Shown: positions 34,664 through 43,529 of the stretch, piece by piece
Layout: each line of letters begins with the position of its first letter
Numbering within the stretch: position 1 is the first letter of the stretch
Source: Streptantibioticus ferralitis
Lineage (GTDB): Bacteria; Actinomycetota; Actinomycetes; Streptomycetales; Streptomycetaceae
Assembly (NCBI RefSeq): GCF_029223525.1
Contig: NZ_JARHTQ010000002.1
Span: 496,001 to 560,000 of the forward strand
DNA: 64,000 nucleotides
Direction of reading: 5' to 3'
Notes under the pieces: model-generated
What the model saw: only the letters and a program-made list of their open reading frames with translations
What the model was told of the DNA's origin: nothing
Databases searched by the model: none
Translations under genes and position numbers: made by a program

Positions 34664-35890
34664 CTATCTGACGTGGTGGGCAACCATGGTGGCGCTGTTG
34701 ACCAGGTACTCCAGTGGTCCGCGCCGGAAGAAGCGCGCCCAGACGGCGGCCAGCAGCGTGATGGCCGCGACGAAACCCAGCAGCACGGGCAGGGGCGAGC
34801 CGGGTACCTCCTTGATGCCCAGGGCCCAGATTCCGGCGATGTTGAACACGTAGGCGGTCAGGGACATGGTGCCGACGGTGATGACCGGTGTGGCGAGTCG
34901 CCGGAAGCGCGGCAGCCGGTCGGTAGCGGCGATGCAGGCCGTGAGGACGGCGATGGCGACGCCGGTGTTGCTCAGGATCGACAGCGTGGTCTCACTGTGC
35001 GGGGAGGCCACCAGCAGCCAGGCGGGAGTGTCGCCGGTCGGGTCGCCGACGAGGTCGGACCACCAGGCCGACGCGGCGGACCCGGTGCCGTCGCCGGATG
35101 CGCCGATGGCGGCGGAGACACCCGGGAACAGGTGGAGCGCCAGCCAGGAGCCCCCGCTGCCGAGGACGGCCAGCACGCCCCCGGCGACGGCCAGCCGCAG
35201 CCGGACGGTGGCCGAGGCGAGGTCGAGCCGGGCCACCGCCATCCCGGCGATCACGTAGGGCATCCAGGTCAGCACCGGATAGGCGCCGGTGAAGAGCAGG
35301 TCGACGACCCCGTCCGTGCCGCTGATCCGGGCGAGCGGGTCATGGTCGATCACGGTCTCGGCCCAGGTTCCGGTGTCGATGGACAGCCGCACCACGTACA
35401 GCACCTGCGGCAGGACCAGCGCGCTGACCGCGGCCAGGGCGGCCAGGGCGCCGGCGCGCAGTCGGCGCAGGGGGAGGGCGAGGACGAAGTACAGGCTGTA
35501 GAACGCGAGAATCACGTCGACCTGCGTGCCGGCCATGGTGAGCGCGGTGCCCAGCACGAGCAGGATGAGGGAGCGGATCAGCACCCTGACGACGGACTGC
35601 CGGCCCTCCAACCCGGTCTTGGGGACGCGGCGGCCGGTCAACAGGACGAGCGAGAAGCCGGCCAGAAGAGCGAAGAGCGCGGAGGACCGGCCGTGGCACA
35701 CCTCCATCAGACGACCGGTGATCCCCCCGACGGACGGGTCGGGTCCGACGTGGGCGGCGTACATGCCGAAGATCGCGAGACCGCGAGCGAGGTCCACACC
35801 GACCAGGCGGCCGACCATCGGAGGGCGGGTTCGGGGGGCTGGTGAGGAGGCCGCGGGCGCCTGCTCGACCGTGGAAGCGTCGTGCGTCAT
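34664..35890 (-). CDS. DUF418/heparan-acetyltransferase-like membrane protein
   Basis: 408 residues from the ATG at 35890. After a 25-residue Pro/Ala-rich head comes RLVGVDLARGLAIFGMYAAH, the RGxA...H hallmark of DUF418/DUF1624 proteins, then about ten membrane helices. The C-terminal DUF418 part contains VGTMSLTAYVFNIAGIWAL. These proteins are thought to move acyl groups across the membrane or transport small molecules; direct evidence is scarce. It is convergent with the beta-helix gene, 18 nt apart. The frame is open further upstream without homology. Confidence 0.85.
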   Translation of the reverse strand: MTHDASTVEQAPAASSPAPRTRPPMVGRLVGVDLARGLAIFGMYAAHVGPDPSVGGITGRLMEVCHGRSSALFALLAGFSLVLLTGRRVPKTGLEGRQSVVRVLIRSLILLVLGTALTMAGTQVDVILAFYSLYFVLALPLRRLRAGALAALAAVSALVLPQVLYVVRLSIDTGTWAETVIDHDPLARISGTDGVVDLLFTGAYPVLTWMPYVIAGMAVARLDLASATVRLRLAVAGGVLAVLGSGGSWLALHLFPGVSAAIGASGDGTGSAASAWWSDLVGDPTGDTPAWLLVASPHSETTLSILSNTGVAIAVLTACIAATDRLPRFRRLATPVITVGTMSLTAYVFNIAGIWALGIKEVPGSPLPVLLGFVAAITLLAAVWARFFRRGPLEYLVNSATMVAHHVR

Positions 35891-36153
35891 ACATCCAGTC
35901 TTGGCTGTGGGAGGTCTCAACAGGCCGCATTTTTCCATGAGTTCGGGCCATGGTCGGCAAAGGTCCGCCGACTGGCCCTGTTCAGCCCGTTGCGGCGCCA
36001 TCCGAAGGGGTGACGCCCTTTCGACGCGTCCCGGCGGGCGGTCACAGGGCCCCGATTTCTGGACTTGCAGGTCCATTTTTGCCGACCTGCGGTTCCCCTG
36101 TTCGACGGTCCGGGCAGCAGCGCCGCGGCAGCCGAAGCGAAGGAAGGTCCCTG

Positions 36154-36300
36154 ATGCACGCGATCATGATGGGCGAATACGGCGGCCCGAAGGTCATGAC
36201 CTGGACCGAACTGCCGGACCCCGCACCGGGCACGGGCGAGGCGCTCGTGCGGCTCGGTGTGGCGGGGGTGAACTACATGGACACCGGCCCGGGGTCGTCA
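36154..36300 (+). pseudogene. Quinone oxidoreductase N-terminal stub
   Basis: ATG behind GAAGGAAGG, then MHAIMMGEYGGPKVMTWTEL, PDPAPGTGEALVRLGVAGVN, YMDTG: the start of an MDR quinone oxidoreductase. Homology ends at about 36295, where antisense of a tetR stub begins, and the frame stops at 36327. The Rossmann domain is missing. Confidence 0.75.
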
Positions 36301-36309
36301 GTCGGCGGT

Positions 36310-36439
36310 GGCGCAGGCCGCCCGTAGCCGCATCATCCAGGGTCGCGACCCCGACCCCCTTCTCCCGAAGGACCTGCGCGGCGCCTTCGGCGACGCGCGC
36401 CCGCGTGGCCTGCCCCTTCGGCGTCAGAGCCCCTTGCAT
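36310..36439 (-). pseudogene. TetR N-terminal stub
   Basis: From ATG 36439: ALTPKGQATRARVAEGAAQV then LREKGVGVATLDD, the first helices of a TetR DNA-binding domain. It stops being TetR-like just where the recognition helix should follow (AATGGLRHRRL) and meets the quinone oxidoreductase stub tail to tail. No regulator can be produced. Confidence 0.6.
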
Positions 36440-36538
36440 GGTTCCGCCCGCAAAATGGACTGCTGGGTTCACTCTAGGTCGGCGGGGTAGGGCAGCAAGG
36501 CGCGTCGTGCGTTGCGCATCCGCACCCGGGCGCGGGCG

Positions 36539-37402
36539 TCAGCCGGGCTTCGTCGCACGGAGTGCGAACAGGAGCGGAATCCTCGGCTCGGGTTCCGGTA
36601 GGCGCCACCAGCCGTTCTCCGCGGGGACCATGGTGCCGAAGCGCTTCCAGGGCAGCAGGCCCGTCTCACGCAGCAGATCCAGGCGCAGACCGGCGCCGGT
36701 CACGGCGCCGACCGTCTCGCCGATGCCGTGCCGCCACTCGTAGCTGGTCGTGGCTTCCCGCAGCGGCGGGCCGTCGGTGTAGGTGTGGGGAGAGTCGATT
36801 CTGATGGGACCCGCGCCACCCAGGTAGTCATGGCGCAACAGCAACTCGCGCTCACCGGGGTGCGGAACCGGGCCGAGGGCGTTGAGCAGCGGATGGAACT
36901 CCACCACGTACAGCAGTCCACCCGGCCGTAGCAGCGCCCCGACGACCTCCGCCCATCTGCACAGGTCCGGTAGGTAGCACAGCGCGCCCTTGCCCGTGTA
37001 GACCACGTCGAACCGGCGCCCATCGAGCGCCTCGACGGCCTGGTGGACGTCGGCCTGTACGAACTCGATGTGCCGTCCCGCCTCGGCCGCCAGCCGACGA
37101 GCCTGCACGATGGACTCGCCGGAGAAGTCCAGGCCGACGGTGTGGGCCGCGCCCCGGTCGGCGAACGCCTGCGACTCGGTGCCCAGATGGCATTGCAGGT
37201 GCACCACGTCCCGGCCGTGGAGTTCGCCGAGGTCCTCCCATTCGAAGGGCGCGAACCAGTCGGATGCGGACCGGGAGCCGTCCAAACCGTAGAAGTCACT
37301 GGCGACGTGCACAGGAGTGCGGGCGTCCCAGTTCCTGGCGTTGGCCCGCAGCATGCCCTCGGTCGTCAGGTCTCCGTCTTCATGGCCGTCTTCAGAGGTC
37401 AT
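36539..37402 (-). CDS. Class I SAM-dependent methyltransferase
   Basis: 287 residues from the ATG at 37402. The SAM-binding core: DVVHLQCHLGTESQAFA (motif I, with Q-C-H-L-G-T in place of E-x-G-x-G), VGLDFSGESIVQARRL (motif II), FVQADVHQAVEAL, FDVVYTGKGALCYLPDL and LLRPGGLLYVVEFHPLL. The C-terminal part (TTSYEWRHGIGETVGAVTGAG) resembles Streptomyces small-molecule methyltransferases. The substrate is unknown. The gene stands between remnants, without an operon partner. Confidence 0.88.
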   Translation of the reverse strand: MTSEDGHEDGDLTTEGMLRANARNWDARTPVHVASDFYGLDGSRSASDWFAPFEWEDLGELHGRDVVHLQCHLGTESQAFADRGAAHTVGLDFSGESIVQARRLAAEAGRHIEFVQADVHQAVEALDGRRFDVVYTGKGALCYLPDLCRWAEVVGALLRPGGLLYVVEFHPLLNALGPVPHPGERELLLRHDYLGGAGPIRIDSPHTYTDGPPLREATTSYEWRHGIGETVGAVTGAGLRLDLLRETGLLPWKRFGTMVPAENGWWRLPEPEPRIPLLFALRATKPG

Positions 37403-37703
37403 ACGACTGTTTCTACCGTCAGCGCGATCGTCGTGTGCGAAGAACGCGCTTTCTTCCCGCTGCCAAGCAGGTGATCCGCGCGTACAGCGGCCTGAAGAGC
37501 GTTCACCCGCTCGATACGGGGCAGCCGGACCCGGCCCGGTACCCGCCCGACAAGGGCATCGGCCTCGCGGGGTCGGCCATGGGGGGTGTCGTACACCCAG
37601 GTGATCGGCGGCCTGGCTGCCAGGCCCGGGTGGCAGGCACGCTGACCCGACAGCGCTCCTCGGCGCTTCCTTCCCGTCCACGACCTGTGAATGGACCGCA
37701 CAC
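37403..37703. other. Intergenic gap, nothing recognised
   Basis: 301 nt between divergent methyltransferase and amidohydrolase genes. It must contain both promoters. A GCCTGGCTGCCAGGC-type small hairpin is near 37610, but no ORF with homology is present. Confidence 0.4.
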
Positions 37704-39089
37704 GTGCACCACGACGACACCGCCCGCCAGACAGTCCTCGATCAGTTGCGCCGTACCGCCGGTGACCCGCACCGCCGCATCGTGTTGACCGGCGCCACCG
37801 TGGTCACCATGGACGCGGAACTCGGCGTGCTGCAAAACGCCGACCTGCTCATCGAGGGCCGTGCCATCGCCGCCGTCGGCCGCGACCTTATTGCCGCCGA
37901 CGGCGCGATCGTCATCGACGCGACCGGCACGATCCTCACCCCGGGGTTCGTCGACACCCACCGCCACGCCTGGGAGGCCCAGCTTCGGCGGATCATGCCC
38001 GACGTCGACGACCTGGGCTCCTATGTGACCGCCACCCTCCTCGGCTACGCCCCCGCCTACCGGCCAGAGGACATGTACATCGGGACGAAGCTGGCCGCGC
38101 TGACCGCGCTCGACAGCGGAATCACCACGATGCTCGACTTCTCCCACAACTCCCGTACGCCCGCGCATTCCGACGCCGCCGTGCAGGCCCTGGTGGACAC
38201 CGGCATCCGCGGGATCCACGCGGCCATGGGTCCGCACTTCGGCGAGTGGGACCGCCAGTGGCCCGGCGACCTGGCACGTCTGCAGGACCAGTTCGGCAGC
38301 GACCTGCTGACCTTCCGGCTGGGCACTCTTGCCACGGACGAGATCGCCGGTCCCGACCTCGCCTACGGGCCCGAAATCGCCCGCCTGGCGAAGGAGCTCG
38401 GGGTCGGGGTGAGCGTCGACGCGGTCTTGGGGGCCTCCTCCTCCCAGGCGATCCTGGAGTGGGAACGGCAGGGCCTGCTCGGCCCCGACCTCACCCTCAT
38501 CCACTCCACCGGCCTGACCGGCGAGGCATGGAAGGCCATCGGCGACAGCGGCACCACGATCGCCCTCGCCCCGACCTCCGACGCCCAGATCGGCCTGGAC
38601 ACCGCGGTCCCAGCCGTCGACGAGGCACTGTCCGTGGGGGTGCGTCCCGGCCTGAGCATCGATGTCGAAGTCGCCCTGGCCAGCGACATGTTCACCCAGA
38701 TGAGGACGCTGCACGCCATCCAGCGGATGCGCGCGGTCAACGCCGTGCACGGTACCGACCGCGAACCGGTGCGCATCGGCGCGGCGGACGTGCTGGACTT
38801 CGCCACACTGCAGGGCGCACGCACCAACGGCCTGCAGGACGTGGTCGGTTCGCTGACCCCCGGCAAGCAGGCCGATCTCCTGGTGATCAATGCCGAAGAG
38901 ATCAACAACATGCCCTTGAACGACGCGATCGGCACCGTCGTCCTCGGCTCGGACGCCCGGAACATCGACGCCGTCTTCGTCGCCGGACAGGTCCGCAAGT
39001 GGAACGGCCGCGTCCTTGACATCGACATCCAGGCACTGCGCCGCGAGACGGCCGCCTCACGCGACCGCATACTCACTGCCACTTCCTGA
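37704..39089 (+). CDS. Amidohydrolase of the TRZ/ATZ-cytosine deaminase type, third metal ligand changed
   Basis: 461 residues from a GTG start. The N-terminal beta domain (RIVLTGATVVTMDAELGVL) leads to the metal motif DTHRHAWE, then IHSTGL and the metal aspartate region LSIDVEVALASDMFTQM. C-terminal: NGLQDVVGSLTPGKQADLLV. Relatives remove amino or chloro groups from purines, pyrimidines or triazines. In close relatives the third metal histidine lies in a strand ending (I/V)SVH; here that position reads GVSVDAV, an aspartate. The enzyme may use another metal or have altered activity. It lies before the pyrimidine-catabolic block but is not contiguous with it. Confidence 0.88.
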   Translation: MHHDDTARQTVLDQLRRTAGDPHRRIVLTGATVVTMDAELGVLQNADLLIEGRAIAAVGRDLIAADGAIVIDATGTILTPGFVDTHRHAWEAQLRRIMPDVDDLGSYVTATLLGYAPAYRPEDMYIGTKLAALTALDSGITTMLDFSHNSRTPAHSDAAVQALVDTGIRGIHAAMGPHFGEWDRQWPGDLARLQDQFGSDLLTFRLGTLATDEIAGPDLAYGPEIARLAKELGVGVSVDAVLGASSSQAILEWERQGLLGPDLTLIHSTGLTGEAWKAIGDSGTTIALAPTSDAQIGLDTAVPAVDEALSVGVRPGLSIDVEVALASDMFTQMRTLHAIQRMRAVNAVHGTDREPVRIGAADVLDFATLQGARTNGLQDVVGSLTPGKQADLLVINAEEINNMPLNDAIGTVVLGSDARNIDAVFVAGQVRKWNGRVLDIDIQALRRETAASRDRILTATS

Positions 39090-39132
39090 TCCACCTCAAA
39101 GTGGTCTGTACCGGTACACGTCCGGCGGATGC

Positions 39133-39168
39133 GCGGGGCCGACCGCCCGATTGCGGGGTCGGCCCCGC
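39133..39168 (+). terminator. Terminator of the amidohydrolase gene
   Basis: Perfect 12-bp stem GCGGGGCCGACC with its complement, 12-nt loop, 43 nt after the stop codon. Confidence 0.8.
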
Positions 39169-39382
39169 GTGGCCGGATGGGTCAGCAGCGCTGTCGCCGG
39201 GGCCATGGCCGATGGTGCAGTCGCCGGGGTTGTTCAGGCCGCCGGAGGCGGCGCCGCTGACGGCTACGTACGTGGCGGCGCGCCTTCGGCTACGGCGGCG
39301 GGCTGACCCCGGCCGATCGGCGGGCGAACTGCCCAAGCCGGTGATCCGGTCGCCCCGTTCGTGACGGACCTCAGGTCGCGCG

Positions 39383-39418
39383 CACCCGGAGGCGGCGTGC
39401 GCCTGCCGCCTCCGGGTG
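39383..39418 (-). terminator. Terminator of the GH3 gene
   Basis: Perfect 14-bp stem CACCCGGAGGCGGC with its complement, 8-nt loop, 20 nt beyond the GH3 stop on the minus strand. The interval from 39169 to here holds no recognisable gene. Confidence 0.85.
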
Positions 39419-39438
39419 TCGCGGGTGGGATCTCGCGG

Positions 39439-41409
39439 CTACCGGCGAGTGGTGAGGCCGTAACCGTAGCGGAAGAGCGGATCGTAGTTCTTGTCGCCGA
39501 CGTTGACCGGTTCCTGCGCCTCGCTGCGCGGCCAGCTCACCGGCAGCTTGCCGCTGAAAGCGTGCCTCCCGAACAGCACGTCGGCCACGCCTTCACCTTC
39601 GCTGCCGGGCAGCCAGGACATCACGAAGGCGTCGATCTTCGGCAGTTCGTCGGTGACGATCTGCGGGCGGCCCGAGACATCAAGGACGACGCAGGTTTTG
39701 ATGGCGCCGCAGACCTTGTCGATATTGGCCCGGTCGGTGGCTGAAAGGTTCAGTGTGTGGCCGTTGTTGCCCACGTCGCCCATGCCCTCGGCGTACGGGG
39801 TCTCACCGATCACCACGATGCCCACGTCGTAGCCACTGGTCGGCGCGGAGGCGTCCGCGGCGTACGTCACATGGGAGGCGTTCTGCTCGATGCCCCGCAG
39901 GATGGTGGTTCCGGGGAAGGAGGTGTTGCCGGACTGGCCCTGCCAGGTCACCGTCCAGCCACCGGCCTGGTTGCCCAGGTCGTTGGCGTTGACGCCCGCG
40001 ACGTAGATGCGCTGGGAGGACTTGAGCGGCAGCGCGTGGCCGGTGTTCTTCAGCAGCACCTGCGACTCGGCGACGGCGCGGCGCGCCACCGCGCGGTGGG
40101 CCGGAGAGCCGATCGTGTGGATGTTGGTGCGGTTGGTGTAGGGGTGCTCGAAGAGCCCCAACTCGAACTTGGCGCGCAGGATCCGCCGTACCGCGTCGTC
40201 GATGCGGGACGTGGACACCTGCCCGGCCTGCACCTCGCCGATGAGCGTCTGCTCGAACTTCGCGGCGTCGTAGGGCTCCATGAACATGTCGAGCCCCGCG
40301 TTGACCGCGGTGCGCACCTGGGTGGGATAGTCGCCGGGAAGTTGGTGGATGGCCTCCCAGTCGCTGATCAGGAAGCCCTTGAAGCCGATCTTCTCCTTCA
40401 GGACGTCGGTCAGCAACTGCTTGTCGGCGCTCATCTTGACCGGAGTGTGATCGCTCCCGTCGGTCCACTGGACGCTGGAGTACGAGGGCATGATGCTGCC
40501 CACGTGGTGCTGCCGCACGGCCGGGACGTAGGGGGCGAGGTCGATCTGCGCGAAGTGCTGGTGGTCGGTGATCGTCACGCCCTGGTCGATCTTGTACGTG
40601 CCGGTGGTCGACGTGCCGTACGTCGTGTCGCCGTCTCCGGCGTAGTGCTTGGCCGTTGCCAGGACGTGGTCGGGACGGGCGAGGTCCTTGGTGTCGGTGC
40701 CCTGGAAGCCGTCGATCGCGGTCTCCATCTGGGAGACCAGGTTGGGATCCTCGCCGAAGCTCTCGTACGTGCGGCCCCAGCGCTCGTCCCGCGTGACGCA
40801 CAGGCATGAGGCGAAGACCCACTGCGGGCCGGTGGCCCGGGTCTCGGTCGCCGTGACGTGCTCCTCTTCCCGCACCAGCGCGGGGTCGCGGGTCGCGCCC
40901 ATCGCGATGTTGTGGGGGAAGACGGTGGCGCCGACGAGGTTGTTGTCGCCGTGCACCGAGTCGATGCCGTACAGCAGTGGGATGTGCAGCCGGGTCGCCA
41001 GCGCGTGCGACTGGTAGCCGTCGATCATGTCCGCCCACGCGGCAGGCGTGTTCGGGGTCGGCGTCGAACCGCCGCCGGACAGCAGCGAGCCGAGCTGCAG
41101 ACCGGTGATCTGGCTCTGGTCCGCGTCGACGGCGCCGCGCTCCGCCTGCGTCATCTGGCCGACCTTCTCCTGCAGCGTCATACGGCCGAGCAGGTCGCTG
41201 ACGCGCTGCTCCACCGGGAGCCTGGGATTGAGGTACGGCGCCGTCGAGCCGTCGGAGGGTGTCGGGGCCGCGGTGTGCGCCGACGCCGCGGGCACCGCCG
41301 TGACGGCCAGTGCCGTGGCGGCGAGCAGCGATCCTACGAGGCGTGCGCTGCGGAATCGGCGGGTGCGCAACGGCGGTTGACCGCTGTGCGTCGAGGGGTG
41401 GGGTCTCAA
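39439..41409 (-). CDS. Secreted glycoside hydrolase family 3 (beta-glucosidase/exo-glucanase type)
   Basis: 656 residues. A signal peptide (LVGSLLAATALAVTAVPAAS) is preceded by an arginine-rich head. GH3 N-terminal barrel: YGIDSVHGDNNLVGATVFPH, WGRTYESFGEDP, the K254-H255 pair in ATAKHYAGDG, and nucleophile D350 in GFLISDWEAI. GH3 C-terminal domain: VLLKNTGHALPLK, GETPYAEGMGD and GRHAFSGKLPVSWPRS. It closely follows bacterial exo-1,3/1,4-beta-glucanases. The start codon appears to be TTG at 41409, supported by GGGAGGAC six nt upstream. It lies divergent from pucR but is functionally separate. Confidence 0.92.
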   Translation of the reverse strand: MRPHPSTHSGQPPLRTRRFRSARLVGSLLAATALAVTAVPAASAHTAAPTPSDGSTAPYLNPRLPVEQRVSDLLGRMTLQEKVGQMTQAERGAVDADQSQITGLQLGSLLSGGGSTPTPNTPAAWADMIDGYQSHALATRLHIPLLYGIDSVHGDNNLVGATVFPHNIAMGATRDPALVREEEHVTATETRATGPQWVFASCLCVTRDERWGRTYESFGEDPNLVSQMETAIDGFQGTDTKDLARPDHVLATAKHYAGDGDTTYGTSTTGTYKIDQGVTITDHQHFAQIDLAPYVPAVRQHHVGSIMPSYSSVQWTDGSDHTPVKMSADKQLLTDVLKEKIGFKGFLISDWEAIHQLPGDYPTQVRTAVNAGLDMFMEPYDAAKFEQTLIGEVQAGQVSTSRIDDAVRRILRAKFELGLFEHPYTNRTNIHTIGSPAHRAVARRAVAESQVLLKNTGHALPLKSSQRIYVAGVNANDLGNQAGGWTVTWQGQSGNTSFPGTTILRGIEQNASHVTYAADASAPTSGYDVGIVVIGETPYAEGMGDVGNNGHTLNLSATDRANIDKVCGAIKTCVVLDVSGRPQIVTDELPKIDAFVMSWLPGSEGEGVADVLFGRHAFSGKLPVSWPRSEAQEPVNVGDKNYDPLFRYGYGLTTRR

Positions 41410-41661
41410 GCTGTCCTCCCGGGAGGGGGTCGGCCTGCTGCGAAGGGGCTCCGTCGAAGTGACCTGTCAGGGGCGGCGGCTGCCCGCTCCACGCGCGGTT
41501 CGAGCGGTGAGCAGGGTGGGTTGACGCGCTCCGGACAAGCCTGCCAAGTGCTGGTACAGACCTTCTCGCCGTGTCAATCCGCGGTCAAGGTGTGTAACCG
41601 CGGCAATGTGAAGTGTCGTCACAGCTACACAGGTTGAACGGACCCACACTGCCGTCCGCCG

Positions 41662-41676
41662 GTGATCGACGATCAC
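41662..41676. promoter_or_regulatory. 15-bp perfect palindrome upstream of pucR
   Basis: GTGATCG, central A, CGATCAC. It lies about 137 nt upstream of the pucR start and 250 nt from the GH3 start in a 403-nt divergent gap; it may bind PucR or another regulator. Nothing else notable is in the gap except the promoter at 41691. Confidence 0.5.
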
Positions 41677-41690
41677 TGGTCCGCCCGGGG

Positions 41691-41719
41691 TTGGGGCGAC
41701 GGCGGCAGGGGCATACACT
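41691..41719 (+). promoter_or_regulatory. Candidate pucR promoter
   Basis: TTGGGG (41691-41696), 17-nt spacer, TACACT (41714-41719), about 94 nt before the gene. A housekeeping-type match of modest quality. Confidence 0.35.
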
Positions 41720-41812
41720 CCGGCAACCAACGGCACTAGGGGCAGGCGGACCAGCGGCAGACGGCGTTCCCCGCCCGGTTTCGGCCCGAGAACACCTGCG
41801 AGGTCGACCGCA

Positions 41813-43471
41813 TTGAGCGACGAGATGGCGACCACCCGGCCGCAGAGCACCGGAGTGCGGCTCACCGTGAGGGATGTCCTCGAACTGGAGCTGGTGGCGT
41901 CCTGGGGAGCGGAGGTGGTGGCCGGGGCCCGGCATCTGGACCGCCCGGTGCGCTGGTTGCACGTCGCCGAGGCGACCGACGTGGGAGTGATGCTGACCGG
42001 CGGCGAGATGGTACTGACCACCGGTCTGCTGCTCGCCGGCGACGACCGCACCCAGGTCGAGTACATCGAGTCCATGCGCCGTGTGGAGGCGGCGGCGGTC
42101 GTGCTGGGACTGGGCCGGGCCTTCCGGACCACCCCGGAGGCGATGCGCCGGGCCGCGGAACGGTGCGGGGTGCCGCTGATCGTGCTGCACCATCCGGCGC
42201 CCTTCGCGCGGCTCACCGAGGAAGTGCACGCCCGCTTGGTGCACGGACGGTTCGCCGCGCTCAACCTCTCGGAGCGGATCACCTCCTCGCTCACCACGCT
42301 GAACCTCTCGGGAGCCTCGCTGCAGCAGCTGCTGGACGAGATCGCCTCCTACAGCGGATGCCCCGCGGTGATGGTCAACCTGGCGCACCGGGTGCTCGCC
42401 ACGGCCGGTGACCGAGGGGCGCTCAGCGAGCTGTTGCGCGACTGGGACCGGGTGTCCCGGCAGGTCGTCGCTCTGGTCGGCAGCGGACCGGTCACGGTGG
42501 GCCCCGACGGCTGGATCGTCGCGGCGCTGGAAGCACGCGGTCGGCAGTGGGGGCGACTGCTGCTCTTCGGATACCAGGGCTCCGCCGAGTTCGGTCAGGT
42601 GCTCGGCCACCGTGCGGCCGAGGCCCTGGCGATGCACCGGCTCCTCGGCGACCGCGACCGGGGCTGGGAGGACCAGGCGGCGGAGTCGCTGCTCACCGAT
42701 CTGGCCTCGGGCATGGTCCGGCCGGAGCAGTTGCTGCCCCGCGTGCGGGCCGCAGGACTGCCGGTCAACCGGCGCACCTTCGTGCCCATGGTGGTCCGAT
42801 GGCTCGGCAACGCCCCGGCCGCCGCTGGTGACGAGGCGGGCCGGGACGAACTGCCGGAGACGATCGACCGGATCCTCGCCGAAGAGGCGACGGCCGGGCT
42901 GGTCGCGCGTGTCGGCGCCGACGGGACCGCCGTCCTGTTGAGCATCCCGGGCGACCATGACGCCGACGCGGCGGTGCGCCGGGTCGCGGTGCAGCTGCAT
43001 GAGAGGGTCGCGGCGCGCGGCAGGACGGTCGTGGTCGGTGCGGGCTTCGGCTGCCCGGCACTCGACGAGGTGCGCAGGTCCTTCGTCGAGGCGGTGCACG
43101 TCGCGGACGCCGCGGTGGCCAGCCCTCCGGCGGGCCCGGTGGCCCGGCTACGGGACGTACGGCTGCGCGGACTGGTACGACTGCTGCGCAACGAGCCGGA
43201 GTTGCAGGCCTTCATCGAACGCGAACTCGGCCCGCTGCTCGACAACCAGCAACTGCTCGACGTGCTGCGGACCTATCTGCGGACCGGCCGGAACAAGACG
43301 CTGGCGGCCCAGGTGCAGCACGTCAGCCGTCCCGCGCTCTACCGGCGGCTGCAGAGCATCGAGTCCCTCCTCGGGACCGACCTGGACGACTGGGAGCAGC
43401 TGACGTCGCTCTACGTCGCCCTGCTCGCCCATGAGGCACAGCGTGCCGCGGGCCTGGAATCCGCCCGCTGA
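41813..43471 (+). CDS. PucR-family transcriptional regulator
   Basis: 552 residues. The N-terminal PucR domain (VRDVLELELVASWGAEVVAG, RPVRWLHVAEATDVGVMLTG, GEMVLTTGLLLAGDD) is followed by a GGDEF-like middle (WEDQAAESLLTDLASGMV onward) and a C-terminal helix-turn-helix of the PucR_HTH type (LLDVLRTYLRTGRNKTLAAQ, RPALYRRLQSIESLLG). Such proteins control purine, allantoin or hydantoin catabolism. It faces the permease-LLM-dihydropyrimidinase-ureidopropionase genes and probably regulates them. The start could be TTG at 41813, with GAGG nine nt upstream, or ATG at 41825. Confidence 0.9.
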   Translation: MSDEMATTRPQSTGVRLTVRDVLELELVASWGAEVVAGARHLDRPVRWLHVAEATDVGVMLTGGEMVLTTGLLLAGDDRTQVEYIESMRRVEAAAVVLGLGRAFRTTPEAMRRAAERCGVPLIVLHHPAPFARLTEEVHARLVHGRFAALNLSERITSSLTTLNLSGASLQQLLDEIASYSGCPAVMVNLAHRVLATAGDRGALSELLRDWDRVSRQVVALVGSGPVTVGPDGWIVAALEARGRQWGRLLLFGYQGSAEFGQVLGHRAAEALAMHRLLGDRDRGWEDQAAESLLTDLASGMVRPEQLLPRVRAAGLPVNRRTFVPMVVRWLGNAPAAAGDEAGRDELPETIDRILAEEATAGLVARVGADGTAVLLSIPGDHDADAAVRRVAVQLHERVAARGRTVVVGAGFGCPALDEVRRSFVEAVHVADAAVASPPAGPVARLRDVRLRGLVRLLRNEPELQAFIERELGPLLDNQQLLDVLRTYLRTGRNKTLAAQVQHVSRPALYRRLQSIESLLGTDLDDWEQLTSLYVALLAHEAQRAAGLESAR

Positions 43472-43478
43472 TCCGGGG

Positions 43479-43519
43479 GGCCGGTGACCGCGGCGGTCGC
43501 GCTGCCGCGGTCACCGGCC
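43479..43519. terminator. Bidirectional terminator between pucR and the NCS1 permease gene
   Basis: Perfect 16-bp stem GGCCGGTGACCGCGGC with its complement, 9-nt loop, in the 58-nt space between the two convergent stops. Confidence 0.9.
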
Positions 43520-43529
43520 CCGGGCGCGG

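Noticed and set aside
37403-37703. Methyltransferase N-terminal extension over the gap
   Set aside because: The frame is open to 37720 but the upstream part is Arg/Pro-rich and the methyltransferase fold begins after ATG 37402.
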